From Fibrobacterota bacterium (GTDB lineage: Bacteria > Fibrobacterota > Fibrobacteria > UBA5070), in contig JAKPQQ010000199.1 in the NCBI GenBank assembly GCA_029557215.1, forward strand, positions 1-50,775: a stretch of DNA of 50,775 bases, in the 5' to 3' direction. Of the stretch, positions 26,335-35,042 are shown in pieces (position 1 is the stretch's first letter; every line of letters starts with the position of its first letter). Made by a program: the position numbers and the translations under genes. Under the pieces are notes generated by a model. The model was not told where the DNA came from, did no database searches, and saw nothing but the letters and a program-made list of their open reading frames with translations.

Positions 26335-27593
26335 TGTTCTGCTCGTTTCGGTGTCAGGGTGTCCGCGACCGGCGGACGGATGGCGCGATCGGGGGAAAGC
26401 GCGAGGCTGTCTCCGATCGAGACCTCGAACGTCCGCAGAGCGCACCAGGGTTCGGGCTTCTTGGAACGCTGCAGGTCGCCCGTTCCCACCTTCGCGTCGT
26501 CGTCAAGGTCCTGCCAGATTTCGCCCGCCCATCTGCCGGGAGCGAGCCGCAGCGCGGGCGACGCGGACGGCGCCGACACCCGCGGTCGTGCGCGTCTGAA
26601 CACCGGCCACAGGCGGATGCGGGTCTTGGCGCCCTTCCAATCCGGAGGCAGCGAATCCGACGGCACGTGGACGGTCGCGACGGAATCGTCCGGCAGCGCG
26701 GCCCAACGGGCATCCAACGAATCGAGCGCCAGGCTGTCCTTGAGCCGCAGGGAATCCTTGGTGGAATCGCGCACCAACGGCGGCGCCCCGATGGTGTCCA
26801 ACGGGGAAAGCCGCACGCGGAATTCGGCCTTCCAGGTCGGAGCGGAACCGTCGACGTCGGCGATCCAGGCGCCCGATTCGTCGCCAGGACGCCAGAAGTT
26901 GTCCTTGTCCTTGTCGTCCCAGGCGAACAGGCGCCAGCGTCCGGTGGGCAGGAACCGCAGATCGGCCAATCCAAAGGAATCCGTCCAGATCCAGCGCCAG
27001 GGCTTTTCGCGCCAGGGAAGCGGGTCCTGCCGCAGCCAACCCGTGCTGTCCTTGCGGCGCAGCAGCTTGGACAACCCCTTGCGGTGGACGCTGTCCAGGG
27101 GCCAGGCCCCCAGACGGTATTTGGCGCGCACCGGAGCGGTGGTGTCGGACCCAGCCCAGATCCGCGCCGCGGCGTTGCCCGAATCGATCCGCGACCCGGT
27201 GGAAAAGGGGATTTCCAGGACGGACTTGGTGGCCGCCCTGCGCCAATCGGCCAATCCCGGCTGCACGCGCAGGACGTAGGTGGCCGGGCTGTCGAGAGGT
27301 TCCCGAGGCACCACCAGCAGATCGGGGCCGTCGACCTTGATGTCGGGGGAACGCGATCCGATCGGGATCAGGACCACCGAACCGCGCGCGGTGGAAGGGT
27401 CCACCCATTCGGAAAACCGCAGGCGCAAGGTCGCGCGAGGCGAAACCCCGGTCGCGCCGGAATCCGGAGTGGACTTCAGGAGACGCGGCGGCACGAGATC
27501 CTCAGGTCCGCCCGAGGGTGCCACCTGCCGGGCGCAGCCCGCGAACAAGGCGAGATGCGCGAGAAGGAGCGATCGGACCAGGCGATCAGTCAT
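26331..27593 (-). CDS. Lipoprotein with bacterial Ig-like (SbsA-type) domain
   Basis: 420 residues. The signal peptide ends at the lipobox FAGC (LLLAHLALFAGCARQ). The mature start APSGGPEDLVPPRLLKSTPDSGA, followed by VSPRATLRLRFSEWVD, is the opening of a Big_5 Ig-like domain found on many FCB-group lipoproteins. Strands SPATYVLRVQPGLADWR close the domain near residue 115. The C-terminal half contains GRWRLFAWDDKDKDNFWRPGDE and DLDDDAKVGTGDLQ, which look like calcium-type acidic loops. It overlaps lepB by 8 bp and dinG by 4 bp. A surface or periplasmic structural role is likely; the precise function is unknown. Confidence 0.78.
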   Translation of the reverse strand: MTDRLVRSLLLAHLALFAGCARQVAPSGGPEDLVPPRLLKSTPDSGATGVSPRATLRLRFSEWVDPSTARGSVVLIPIGSRSPDIKVDGPDLLVVPREPLDSPATYVLRVQPGLADWRRAATKSVLEIPFSTGSRIDSGNAAARIWAGSDTTAPVRAKYRLGAWPLDSVHRKGLSKLLRRKDSTGWLRQDPLPWREKPWRWIWTDSFGLADLRFLPTGRWRLFAWDDKDKDNFWRPGDESGAWIADVDGSAPTWKAEFRVRLSPLDTIGAPPLVRDSTKDSLRLKDSLALDSLDARWAALPDDSVATVHVPSDSLPPDWKGAKTRIRLWPVFRRARPRVSAPSASPALRLAPGRWAGEIWQDLDDDAKVGTGDLQRSKKPEPWCALRTFEVSIGDSLALSPDRAIRPPVADTLTPKRAEQ

Positions 27594-28869
27594 GCACCAG
27601 GCGACCGATCCGGCTCCAGCGGATGCGTGTGGGCGCCCTCCACCAGGTGAAGGGGTTGATCGACAGCGCGCCGTCCTCGTTTTCCACCGAGAAATAGACG
27701 ATCAGGGCCTTGGCCTTCACGTTGCGCCGTGCGAGGTAGCCCCAGAATCGACCGTCGGAGGAATGGTCGCGGTTGTCGCCCATCATGAACAGCACCTGCT
27801 GCTTGACCACGTAGACGCTGTCCCATTTTCCGTCGATCGCGATGGCCTTCTTGAAGGTAAGCGGGCGATCGCCGGACGAATCCATGGCGTTCCAGAACTG
27901 GAAGGATCGGTCCAACGCGACGCCAAGCCTGGGCATCAGTTCGCGGTGGGCGACGGTGCGGAACCGCCCCCCCGGGATCTCCATCATGGGGTAGGCCCGC
28001 GAAACCCCTTTGGAGATGCTGTCCATGGGATAGTCGGCAAGCACCCAACCCACCGGCAGGCGGTAGATGGAACTCGCCAGTTCGTTGGGGAGATTGAACC
28101 CGTCGTACTGGCTGAGGTACACCTGGCGCAAGCTCCAGTCGGGCTCTTTGACGCCGTTGCGCTCCACCCACAACGAGCACTGCACCTGGGCGAGCGGGTT
28201 TTCCTGCATGGCCAGCGAATAGATGCGCAGGAATTCGTCGGTGGGAATCTGGTTCAGACGGATCGTGTCGCCCGGCGACGGAATCCGGAACGGCCCCGCC
28301 GAATCCTTGACCTGGGCGACGTCCCATGGCGCCATGGTGGAATCGTCGTAGCGACCGTTGGGCGCCAACGGGACTTCCTGGCCGTTGCGCCAGAGCTTGC
28401 GGCGACGGATGGTCATCGTGTCGCCCGAAACCCCGACGCAGCGCTTGATGAAATCCTTGGAGTCGTAGCGGACCAGATGCGACTGGCCTTCGGACGGGTT
28501 TTTGTCCCAGTAGTAATCGCCGAACAGAAGGGTGTGCGCCAGGAACGTGAAACGCCCGGGATCACGATCGGGGTAATCCGGATCCAGCGGGTAATGGAAG
28601 ATGATCACGTCGCCGGGAGCCGGCTCGGCCAAGGCGGGCAGCCTCTTTTCCGAATACGGCAGCGGCGCGCCGTACACGAACTTGAGCCCAAGTAGGAAAT
28701 CGCCCACCAGAAGCGAACGCTCCATGGAACCCGAAGGGATCCGGAACGCCTGGATGAGAAACTGGATGACGAGGATCGTGAGTCCCAACGGAATCGCGAC
28801 TTCCCGAAGCAGGATCTTGCCCCAGGAACGCTTGATCTTCGGAACGTCGTTGCTGCTTGAATTCGACAT
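27586..28869 (-). CDS. lepB: Signal peptidase I with long insertion
   Basis: 427 residues. One membrane segment lies at about 25-42. The catalytic serine is S48 in IPSGSMERSLL and the general-base lysine is K142 in FIKRCVGVSGD. The C-terminal box MMGDNRDHSSDGRFWG starts at 362. About 210 residues separate the lysine box from the C-terminal box, far more than in the E. coli or Bacillus enzymes; enlarged versions occur in the FCB group. It removes signal peptides from exported proteins. It is the first gene of the five-gene operon ending in dapF. The ATG is preceded by TAATTT 9 nt upstream and no clear Shine-Dalgarno sequence. Confidence 0.95.
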   Translation of the reverse strand: MSNSSSNDVPKIKRSWGKILLREVAIPLGLTILVIQFLIQAFRIPSGSMERSLLVGDFLLGLKFVYGAPLPYSEKRLPALAEPAPGDVIIFHYPLDPDYPDRDPGRFTFLAHTLLFGDYYWDKNPSEGQSHLVRYDSKDFIKRCVGVSGDTMTIRRRKLWRNGQEVPLAPNGRYDDSTMAPWDVAQVKDSAGPFRIPSPGDTIRLNQIPTDEFLRIYSLAMQENPLAQVQCSLWVERNGVKEPDWSLRQVYLSQYDGFNLPNELASSIYRLPVGWVLADYPMDSISKGVSRAYPMMEIPGGRFRTVAHRELMPRLGVALDRSFQFWNAMDSSGDRPLTFKKAIAIDGKWDSVYVVKQQVLFMMGDNRDHSSDGRFWGYLARRNVKAKALIVYFSVENEDGALSINPFTWWRAPTRIRWSRIGRLVHD

Positions 28870-28878
28870 GGAAGACAG

Positions 28879-28884
28879 AAATTA
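28879..28884 (-). promoter_or_regulatory. TAnnTT -10-like hexamer before lepB
   Basis: TAATTT on the minus strand ends 9 nt before the lepB ATG. It is divergent from a similar element in front of the DUF1573 gene. Confidence 0.45.
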
Positions 28885-28958
28885 GATGTTTCCGGCCGGA
28901 ATCGGTCGATCGGCGACTCGGGAATTCGCCTCCGGGGGGCGAATCACCTCGATCCAGC

Positions 28959-28964
28959 TATATT
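28959..28964 (+). promoter_or_regulatory. TAnnTT -10-like hexamer before the DUF1573 gene
   Basis: TATATT ends 11 nt before ATG 28976 and there is no Shine-Dalgarno sequence. Confidence 0.45.
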
Positions 28965-28975
28965 GCTCCGCGTCC

Positions 28976-29683
28976 ATGCATAGAATCCAGACCTTAGCGC
29001 TTGCGCTGGCGACATTGGCCGGGACCGGTGGATCCTCCTCCTTGGAATGCGGGCCCTCGGCGATCGACTTGGGAGTCGTTCCGCAAGGCAAGACCGTGAC
29101 GCTGGAGCGTTCCTGCCGGAACACGAGCGCCCGCGAAATCCAGATCCACGACATCACGACCGGATGCTCCTGTCTGGGAGCCACGGTCACCAAGAAGACC
29201 CTCCCGCCGGGCGGGAAGACCACCCTGCGCATCGAGCTGGAAACCCAACCGCTCGCGGACCGGGTGGAATTCGCGGTCGAGCTTCCCTACCGCGGCAAGG
29301 ACCCCGCCACCGAACGGCTCACCATCTCGGCCGACGTGCGTCCCAGCGTGGTGGCCTTTCCCGAATACCTGGACATGGGCGACTTCCGCAAAGGCGGGGT
29401 TCGCCAGATCCTGGTGGTCGACACGACGGGGCGGCGGTTCAGCATCCGCCAAGCCACCACGGTGCGTTCGGAAGTGGATGTCACCTGGGCCCAGGTGGAG
29501 CTGATCCGCATGGGAGGCCGCTGGGAACCCGTCCTGCGTGGCGGCGCCGTCACGGGTTACCAGATGAACGTCCAGATCCGGCCGGGCACCACCCGCCGGA
29601 GCCTTTCCGACGAGATCCAGCTCGACCTGGACCACGATCTGCAAAAGTCCCTCCGCATCCGCGTATTAGGATACTCGCCATGA
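28976..29683 (+). CDS. DUF1573 domain secreted protein
   Basis: 235 residues with an N-terminal signal peptide (QTLALALATLAGTGG). The DUF1573 pattern is clear: IDLGVVPQGKTVTLERSCRNTS, then ITTGCSCLGATVTKKTLPPGGKTTLRI, with the cysteine pair of the family. A second Ig-like strand set follows (FPEYLDMGDFRKGG to the end). DUF1573 proteins are periplasmic or surface proteins common in Bacteroidetes and Planctomycetes; their function is not established. The ATG at 28976 is chosen because upstream frame sequence contains the TATATT element. The stop overlaps the rhodanese start (ATGA). Confidence 0.85.
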   Translation: MHRIQTLALALATLAGTGGSSSLECGPSAIDLGVVPQGKTVTLERSCRNTSAREIQIHDITTGCSCLGATVTKKTLPPGGKTTLRIELETQPLADRVEFAVELPYRGKDPATERLTISADVRPSVVAFPEYLDMGDFRKGGVRQILVVDTTGRRFSIRQATTVRSEVDVTWAQVELIRMGGRWEPVLRGGAVTGYQMNVQIRPGTTRRSLSDEIQLDLDHDLQKSLRIRVLGYSP

Positions 29684-30141
29684 AACGACATTTTCTGCAA
29701 GCCGGTGCCGTGCTGGCCGTGTCGCTCCTGATCGCCCTGGGCCTCAACGCGGCGCGCCCCGACGGCATCCCCGTGATCCGCCCGACCAAGGAGGCGCTCG
29801 CGCTGCGGGCCGGGATCACGCCCATCCATCTCGATACCGCCAAGCTCCTGCAACAGGACCCGAACGTGCTGTTCGTGGACGCCCGTCCTCGCAACGTCTG
29901 GAAGCGCGGACACATCCCGGGCGCGATGAACTTCCCCGAAGAGGTTTCGGACAGCCTCATGCCCGGCTTCCGCGATTCGGTGGCTTTCGACAGGCCCCTG
30001 GTCGTCTACTGCGACGGCGAAGAATGCAGGTCGTCCGACCACCTGAGCAAGAAACTGAGCCAGGCCGGGTACAAGTACGTGTACCTGTTCTTCGGCGGCT
30101 GGATCCAGTGGCGCGATGCCGGCGAAAGGACCGAGAAATGA
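29680..30141 (+). CDS. Membrane-anchored rhodanese-domain protein
   Basis: 153 residues. One N-terminal hydrophobic segment (AGAVLAVSLLIALGLNAA) serves as anchor or signal, so the rhodanese domain lies outside the cytoplasm. The domain has NVLFVDARPRNVWKRGHIPGAMNF, the active-site loop YCDGEECRSSD with the catalytic cysteine, and VYLFFGGWIQWRDAG. Rhodaneses carry persulfide sulfur. It sits between DUF1573 and a MauE/DoxX-type protein with ATGA overlaps on both sides, a set that suggests a periplasmic thiol or sulfur-relay function; this is inference from neighbours. Confidence 0.88.
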   Translation: MKRHFLQAGAVLAVSLLIALGLNAARPDGIPVIRPTKEALALRAGITPIHLDTAKLLQQDPNVLFVDARPRNVWKRGHIPGAMNFPEEVSDSLMPGFRDSVAFDRPLVVYCDGEECRSSDHLSKKLSQAGYKYVYLFFGGWIQWRDAGERTEK

Positions 30142-30581
30142 AGGCCCGCGACACCCTACTCCTGGCGACCCGCCTGTTCCTGGGCGCGTTGTTCCTGTAC
30201 GCGTCGGTGGACAAGATCATCCACCCCGCGGCGTTTTCCGAAACCGTGATGAACTACCGCATGCTTCCGGAACCGATCGTGAACATCTTCGCGCTGTGGC
30301 TTCCCGTGGCGGAATTCGTCGCAGGGGTCCTGCTGGTCGCCGGGATCTGGTCCAAGGCCATGTCGGGAATCGTCTTCGCCATGCTGTGCATGTTCCTGAT
30401 CGCCATCCTGCAGAGCGTGGCACGCGGCATCGACACGCATTGCGGATGCTTCACCCAAGGCGGCGAAGGCACCCCCATCAGCTTCCTGACCGTCGTGCGC
30501 GACCTCGCGTTCCTGGCCGTGTCGGGCCTGAGCCTGTGGATCGAGACCGACCGCCCAACCTGGAAGCTGTTCAGGAAGTGA
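30138..30581 (+). CDS. MauE/DoxX-family membrane protein
   Basis: 147 residues with four membrane segments. The first carries RLFLGALFLYASVDKIIHPAAF, the DoxX/MauE opening. The motif THCGCFTQGGE supplies a cysteine pair near the third loop, as in MauE proteins that resemble the electron-carrying domain of DsbD. The last segment is VVRDLAFLAVSGLSLW. With the rhodanese and DUF1573 genes it forms a three-gene operon that ends in a large hairpin shared with cheB. A role in moving electrons across the membrane to the rhodanese is plausible but not shown. Confidence 0.82.
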   Translation: MKARDTLLLATRLFLGALFLYASVDKIIHPAAFSETVMNYRMLPEPIVNIFALWLPVAEFVAGVLLVAGIWSKAMSGIVFAMLCMFLIAILQSVARGIDTHCGCFTQGGEGTPISFLTVVRDLAFLAVSGLSLWIETDRPTWKLFRK

Positions 30582-30584
30582 CGT

Positions 30585-30629
30585 TCTCGGCGATCTATCC
30601 CGCGATCTGGCGGGCGTAGATCGCCGAGA
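30585..30629. terminator. Bidirectional hairpin between mauE-like gene and cheB
   Basis: A perfect 13-bp inverted repeat, TCTCGGCGATCTA at 30585-30597 and its complement at 30617-30629. It encloses a second 5-bp stem (CCCGC/GCGGG, 30599-30603 and 30610-30614). It covers the last codons of cheB and lies 4 bp past the MauE stop. No long T-run follows on either side, so it may act as a barrier or mRNA end rather than a classical terminator. Confidence 0.55.
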
Positions 30630-31689
30630 TCAATCCCGCGATCCGCTCCAGCGGGACCACGTGGTCGACCCCGCCCAGCTTGATGGCTTCCTTGGGCATC
30701 CCGAAGACCACGCAGGTCTCTTCGTCCTGGGCGTAGGTGACCGCTCCCGCCTCGTGCATCTCCTTCATGCCCCGGGCCCCGTCGTCGCCCATGCCGGTCA
30801 TGATGAACCCCGTGGCGTTGGATCCGGCCGCCTTGGCCACCGAACGGAACAGCACGTCGACCGACGGTTTGTGTCGGCTCACCTGCGGACCGTCCTTCAC
30901 CTCCACCCGGTACTGCGCGCCGCTGCGGACCACCATCAGGTGCAGTCCCCCCGGCGCGATCAACGCCCGGCCGGGCAGGACCCGATCGCCGTTTTCCGCC
31001 TCCTTGACCTCGATCTGGCTCACCTTGTGGAGCCGATCGGCGAACCCCCTGGTGAACGCCGCCGGCATGTGCTGCACGACCACGATCCCCGGCGAGGTCC
31101 TGGGCAGATCGGTCAGCACGGTCTCCAGCGCCTGGGTCCCGCCCGTGGAACAACCGATCGCCACGATCTTCTCCGTCATGGGGACGTTCAGTCCCGAGGA
31201 CGGCGCGGAAAGGATCTCGTCGGCGCTCAGCTTGGCCGTCACGTTGATCGAGGAATCCGCCCCCGCCCGGCTGCAACGCATCCGATCCACGCGCGCGCCC
31301 GCCGCCGACCGGACCACCGAGGCCAGCTCCTTGGAACGGTCCTTCAGGTAGTCGCGCAATCCGATCTTGGGCTTTTCCACGATCGCGAAGGCTCCGGCCG
31401 ACAACGCCTTGAGCGCGACTTCCGTTCCCGAGGCCGCCAGGGAAGAACAGATCACCACCGGAGTGGGGCGGGTGGCCATGATCTTCTGCAAAAACGAAAT
31501 GCCGTCCATGCGCGGCATCTCCACGTCCAGGACCACCACGTCGGGCCAGCTCGCCTTCATCTTCTCCATCGCGAACAGCGGGTCGGGGGCGGTGGCGACC
31601 GTGCCGATGCCCGGCTCGCGCGAAAGGATGTCGGTCAAGACCTGCCGCACCACCGCGGAATCGTCGACGATCAGGACCTGGATGGACAT
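30595..31689 (-). CDS. cheB: Chemotaxis methylesterase CheB
   Basis: 364 residues. The receiver domain has D9-D10, the phosphorylation site D55 in [12 protein letters not shown], and a lysine in VEKPK. After a linker of about 60 residues comes the methylesterase domain with the Ser-His-Asp triad: [18 protein letters not shown] and [12 protein letters not shown]. CheB demethylates or deamidates receptors as negative feedback. It is the last gene of the minus-strand chemosensory cluster, 63 bp after cheR. Confidence 0.95.
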   Translation of the reverse strand: MSIQVLIVDDSAVVRQVLTDILSREPGIGTVATAPDPLFAMEKMKASWPDVVVLDVEMPRMDGISFLQKIMATRPTPVVICSSLAASGTEVALKALSAGAFAIVEKPKIGLRDYLKDRSKELASVVRSAAGARVDRMRCSRAGADSSINVTAKLSADEILSAPSSGLNVPMTEKIVAIGCSTGGTQALETVLTDLPRTSPGIVVVQHMPAAFTRGFADRLHKVSQIEVKEAENGDRVLPGRALIAPGGLHLMVVRSGAQYRVEVKDGPQVSRHKPSVDVLFRSVAKAAGSNATGFIMTGMGDDGARGMKEMHEAGAVTYAQDEETCVVFGMPKEAIKLGGVDHVVPLERIAGLISAIYARQIAG

Positions 31690-31752
31690 TTTCCGACTCC
31701 TGTGGCCTTGCCGACCGCGCGCGCGCGGGCGAGCCGTTCGACGTGGTGCATT

Positions 31753-32577
31753 TCAGTTCGTTCGCCGGTAGACGGATGGCCGGATCTGCCGCAGCGGCAG
31801 ATCCATTCCCGCCAGGGATTCCGAATGGCCCAGGAGCAGCCAGCCGTCGGGACGGATCGTCTGGCAGACCGAGCGCAGCACCCGCTCCTTGGTGGGCGCG
31901 TCGAAGTAGATGATGACGTTGCGCAGGAACACGACGTCGAACTCCTTGAATTCGGGAGGAATCTCCAGGAGGTTGACCGTGTGGAAGTCCACCATGTCGC
32001 GCAAGGAGCGCTCCACCAGGAGCATGCCTTCGTACTCCTTCTGGCCTTTCAGGCAGTAGGCCTTGAGGTATTCCGGCGGGATTCCCGATATCCGATCCAT
32101 CGCGTAGAGCCCCCGGGCGGCCTTGACCACCACGCTGCGGCTCACGTCCGACGCCACCAGGGTCCAACCGGTGACCCCGAGCACGTGCCGCAGGACCATC
32201 GCGATGGACCACGCCTCCTCGCCCGTCGAACACGCCGCGCTCCAGACGCGCAGGTTCCTGCCCGACGGAGCTTCCGGAGCGATCTTGTCCCGCAGCAGGT
32301 GGAAATGGTGGTTTTCACGGAAGAAGAACGTCTCGTGGGTCGTGATCAGATCGATCGCAAGCTGGAACTCCTCGGGATCCTTGCCGCTGGCGAGGTGCTG
32401 GTAGTATTCGTGGAACCCCGACAATCCCAGCTTGGCCACGCGCTTGCCCAGCCTCCCGCTCAACAGGAGCTTCTTGTGCGATGTCAGATTCAGTCCGATC
32501 GAATCGTCGAACAGCCTCTGGAACAACCGGAAATCGGCATCGGAGACGATGTGCCCCGCATGGTCGGTCTGGGTCAT
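31753..32577 (-). CDS. cheR: Chemotaxis methyltransferase CheR
   Basis: 274 residues, the usual size. The N-terminal helical domain (DADFRLFQRLFDDSIGLNL) is followed by the SAM-binding domain with LRVWSAACSTGEEAWSIAMVL and DVVFLRNVIIYFD. The beta-subdomain that binds receptor tails in enterobacterial CheR is represented by YCLKGQKEYEGMLLVERSLRD. It methylates receptor glutamates. It lies 16 bp after the receptor gene whose product ends in MTRF, one of three receptors here with a similar tail. Confidence 0.95.
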   Translation of the reverse strand: MTQTDHAGHIVSDADFRLFQRLFDDSIGLNLTSHKKLLLSGRLGKRVAKLGLSGFHEYYQHLASGKDPEEFQLAIDLITTHETFFFRENHHFHLLRDKIAPEAPSGRNLRVWSAACSTGEEAWSIAMVLRHVLGVTGWTLVASDVSRSVVVKAARGLYAMDRISGIPPEYLKAYCLKGQKEYEGMLLVERSLRDMVDFHTVNLLEIPPEFKEFDVVFLRNVIIYFDAPTKERVLRSVCQTIRPDGWLLLGHSESLAGMDLPLRQIRPSVYRRTN

Positions 32578-32592
32578 GGATCGCGCCCGGGT

Positions 32593-34404
32593 TCAGAAAC
32601 GCGTCATCGAGGATTCGTCCGGTTCGTCGTACATGTCGTCGCGAAGGGAGTTCGACTTCGAACCGCCCCGCGACCCGACATGCCGGCCTTTCGAGACTTT
32701 TGACGTCCGGGTCGCCACCGCGCCGCGCGGCACGGCGTCCTTCTCGTCGCCCACCCGGAACCACCGCGACGCTTCCTGGAGCTTGACAGCCTGGGCGCTC
32801 ATCTCCTCGGAGGTCGACGACAGTTCCTCCGACGCCGAAGCCGTGCTCTGCGTCGTGATCGAAAGCTGCGACACCGAAGTGTTGATCTGCGACAGGCCCG
32901 AAGCCTGCTCCTTGGACGCCGCGGCGATCTCCTGCACCAGGTCGGCGGTCTTGCGGATGGAAGGAACCAGATCGTCCAGCAGTTTTCCGGCGCGTTCCGA
33001 CAGCGAAACGGAATTCGTCGCGACGCTCCCGATCTCCTGCGCCGCCACCTGGCTGCGCTCGGCCAGCTTTCGCACCTCGGCGGCCACCACCGCGAAGCCC
33101 TTGCCGTGCTCCCCGGCGCGGGCCGCCTCGATCGCCGCGTTCAGGGCCAGCAGGTTGGTCTGGTAGGCGATGTCGTCGATGATCCCGATCTTGCTGGCGA
33201 TCTGCCGCATGGCCAGGACGGTCTGCGACACGGCTTCGCCGCCCTCCTTGGCGTAACCGGCCGAGCGGCTGGCGATGTCGTCGGTGACCTTGGCGTTTTC
33301 CGTGTTCTGGGCCACCGTCGCGGTGATCTCTTCCACCGACGCGGAAGTCTCCTCCACGTTGGCCGCCTGCTGCGTGGCGCTCTGCGACAGCGATTGCGCC
33401 GATGCCGAGATCTCTTCCGAAGCCGACGCCAGCATGTCGGCCGAAGCCCGGATTTCCTGGATCACGTCCAGCAGTTTTTCGGTCATCTGCTTCATGGCGG
33501 CCAGAAGGCTCGTCTTGTCGCCGGGACGGACATCCACTTGCACGGTGAGATCCCCCGCGGCGACCTTTCGGACCACCCCCAGCGCGTATTCCGGTCGGCC
33601 GCCGAGCTGTTCCAGGAGGCTGCGGCTCATCTTCGACATCGCCGCGAGAAGGCTCGTCGAGTCGCCCTGGCGCAAAGCCACCTGGACATCGAAATCGCCG
33701 TCGGAAACCCTGCGGACGATCTCCACGGCGTAGGATGGGTCGCCGCCCAGCTGCCGGCCCACGATCCGTGTGACATACAGGCCCAGCATGATGGCCGCCA
33801 ACGCGGAAAGCACGATCAGGGAAAGCACGACCTTCTCCGCTTCCTTGGCGCGGATCTCGGAGGTTTCGTTGAAGGAGCCGGCTTCTTCCACGCTGACCGC
33901 GATCAGCGAATCGAAGGCCGCTTCGACGGAATTCGACGCCTTGCGGGCCGGTCCGTTGCTGAAGTCGGAGGCCGAATCCAGATACCCGGCCTCGAGGATC
34001 GCCTTGAGCTTCTCCAGCGACTCCAGGTAGGGATGGAACGACGCCTCGACCTCGGCGAACCGCTTGGCCTCTTCGGCGCTCTGGGGTTTCTTGCGGTACT
34101 CGTCCAGGTAGCCCCGCATCGTCTCCCAGTGCTTGCCGGCTCGCGCTTCGGCGTCCTTGCGGACTTGCGCGTCCTTCATGGAAGGCAGTCTCACGTAGAC
34201 CCGGCTGTGCACGCACTGGCGTTGGGACGCCGCCCCCAGAAGCTGGATCGACTGGAGGTTGTCCGAGTAGGTGGTGCGAAGATTGTCCCTCTGCTCCTTG
34301 ATCCGCCCCAGCGAATAGAGGCCCACCGCGACCGTGACGACCGAACACAGAAGGAAGGAGAAGACGAGCTTGTGCGACAATTTCAGGTTGGCGAACCACT
34401 GCAT
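32593..34404 (-). CDS. Methyl-accepting chemotaxis protein with doubled HAMP-like unit
   Basis: 603 residues. TM1 is at about 12-32, then a helical periplasmic domain of about 160 residues, then TM2 ([20 protein letters not shown]). Two tandem HAMP-like units follow, each opening with QLGG(D/R)P-Y and containing GD(F/L)xVQV and SLLAAM. The signalling domain has the conserved tip region [29 protein letters not shown]. The C-terminus is ESSMTRF, a possible tether. The ATG at 34404 is preceded by GGAGG 9 nt upstream. The signalling half is nearly identical to that of the receptor at 35043-36665. Confidence 0.93.
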   Translation of the reverse strand: MQWFANLKLSHKLVFSFLLCSVVTVAVGLYSLGRIKEQRDNLRTTYSDNLQSIQLLGAASQRQCVHSRVYVRLPSMKDAQVRKDAEARAGKHWETMRGYLDEYRKKPQSAEEAKRFAEVEASFHPYLESLEKLKAILEAGYLDSASDFSNGPARKASNSVEAAFDSLIAVSVEEAGSFNETSEIRAKEAEKVVLSLIVLSALAAIMLGLYVTRIVGRQLGGDPSYAVEIVRRVSDGDFDVQVALRQGDSTSLLAAMSKMSRSLLEQLGGRPEYALGVVRKVAAGDLTVQVDVRPGDKTSLLAAMKQMTEKLLDVIQEIRASADMLASASEEISASAQSLSQSATQQAANVEETSASVEEITATVAQNTENAKVTDDIASRSAGYAKEGGEAVSQTVLAMRQIASKIGIIDDIAYQTNLLALNAAIEAARAGEHGKGFAVVAAEVRKLAERSQVAAQEIGSVATNSVSLSERAGKLLDDLVPSIRKTADLVQEIAAASKEQASGLSQINTSVSQLSITTQSTASASEELSSTSEEMSAQAVKLQEASRWFRVGDEKDAVPRGAVATRTSKVSKGRHVGSRGGSKSNSLRDDMYDEPDESSMTRF

Positions 34405-34501
34405 GGCGGCATTCCTCCATTGAGGGATTGATCTCGAGTGCGAACGGGAAGGCTTTCCCGGCCCGGATCCTGGATCCGCGCCGAAACGGTTGCCCAAGGA
34501 C

Positions 34502-35029
34502 TCAGGCGCGTGTTCCTCCGTCGCCGCCCACGCCCACGAGGGACGCGAGTTCTTCCAGCGACAGGACCTGCCTGATGTCGAGGGTGATCACGAAATGCTT
34601 GTCGAGGTTCAGGAGTCCGTCAACGAAGTCGGAACGGATCCTGGTCCCGAACCCCGGCTTGGGTTCGATCCGCGAGCGTTCCACCGCCAGGACCTCGTCC
34701 ACGGCGTCGACCAGGATCCCGAGGGACTGCGCCTCGCCGTCGTGTTCCACCTCGACGATCACGAAGCACGAACGCTTGGCCACCTCGGTGGCCTCGCGAC
34801 CGAACCTCGACTGGAGATCGATCACGGGAACCACCGCGCCGCGCAGGTTGATCACCCCGCGCAGGAAGGAAGGCATCATCGGGATCACGGTGGGATCCAC
34901 GTACTCCAGGATCTCGCGCACCCGTTCGATGGGGATCCCGTAGTTCTCGCCCCCCAGAGTGAACGTCAGATATTGCACGACACCGCCGGCATCCGACGCC
35001 TTCGCCTTGGAATCGATCACGAGGGTCAT
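34502..35029 (-). CDS. cheW: Chemotaxis coupling protein CheW
   Basis: 175 residues. It links receptors to CheA. The family pattern is complete: [49 protein letters not shown], and [18 protein letters not shown] 35029 follows AAGGA and starts just before the conserved strands. It lies between two receptor genes on the same strand, 13 bp after the upstream receptor stop. Confidence 0.95.
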   Translation of the reverse strand: MTLVIDSKAKASDAGGVVQYLTFTLGGENYGIPIERVREILEYVDPTVIPMMPSFLRGVINLRGAVVPVIDLQSRFGREATEVAKRSCFVIVEVEHDGEAQSLGILVDAVDEVLAVERSRIEPKPGFGTRIRSDFVDGLLNLDKHFVITLDIRQVLSLEELASLVGVGGDGGTRA

Positions 35030-35042
35030 GTCGGATCCTTTC

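Noticed and set aside
23632..27279. A 1215-codon plus-strand frame opposite the dinG-type and Ig-like lipoprotein genes
   Set aside because: It has no domain, is antisense to well-supported genes, and reflects third-position GC bias.
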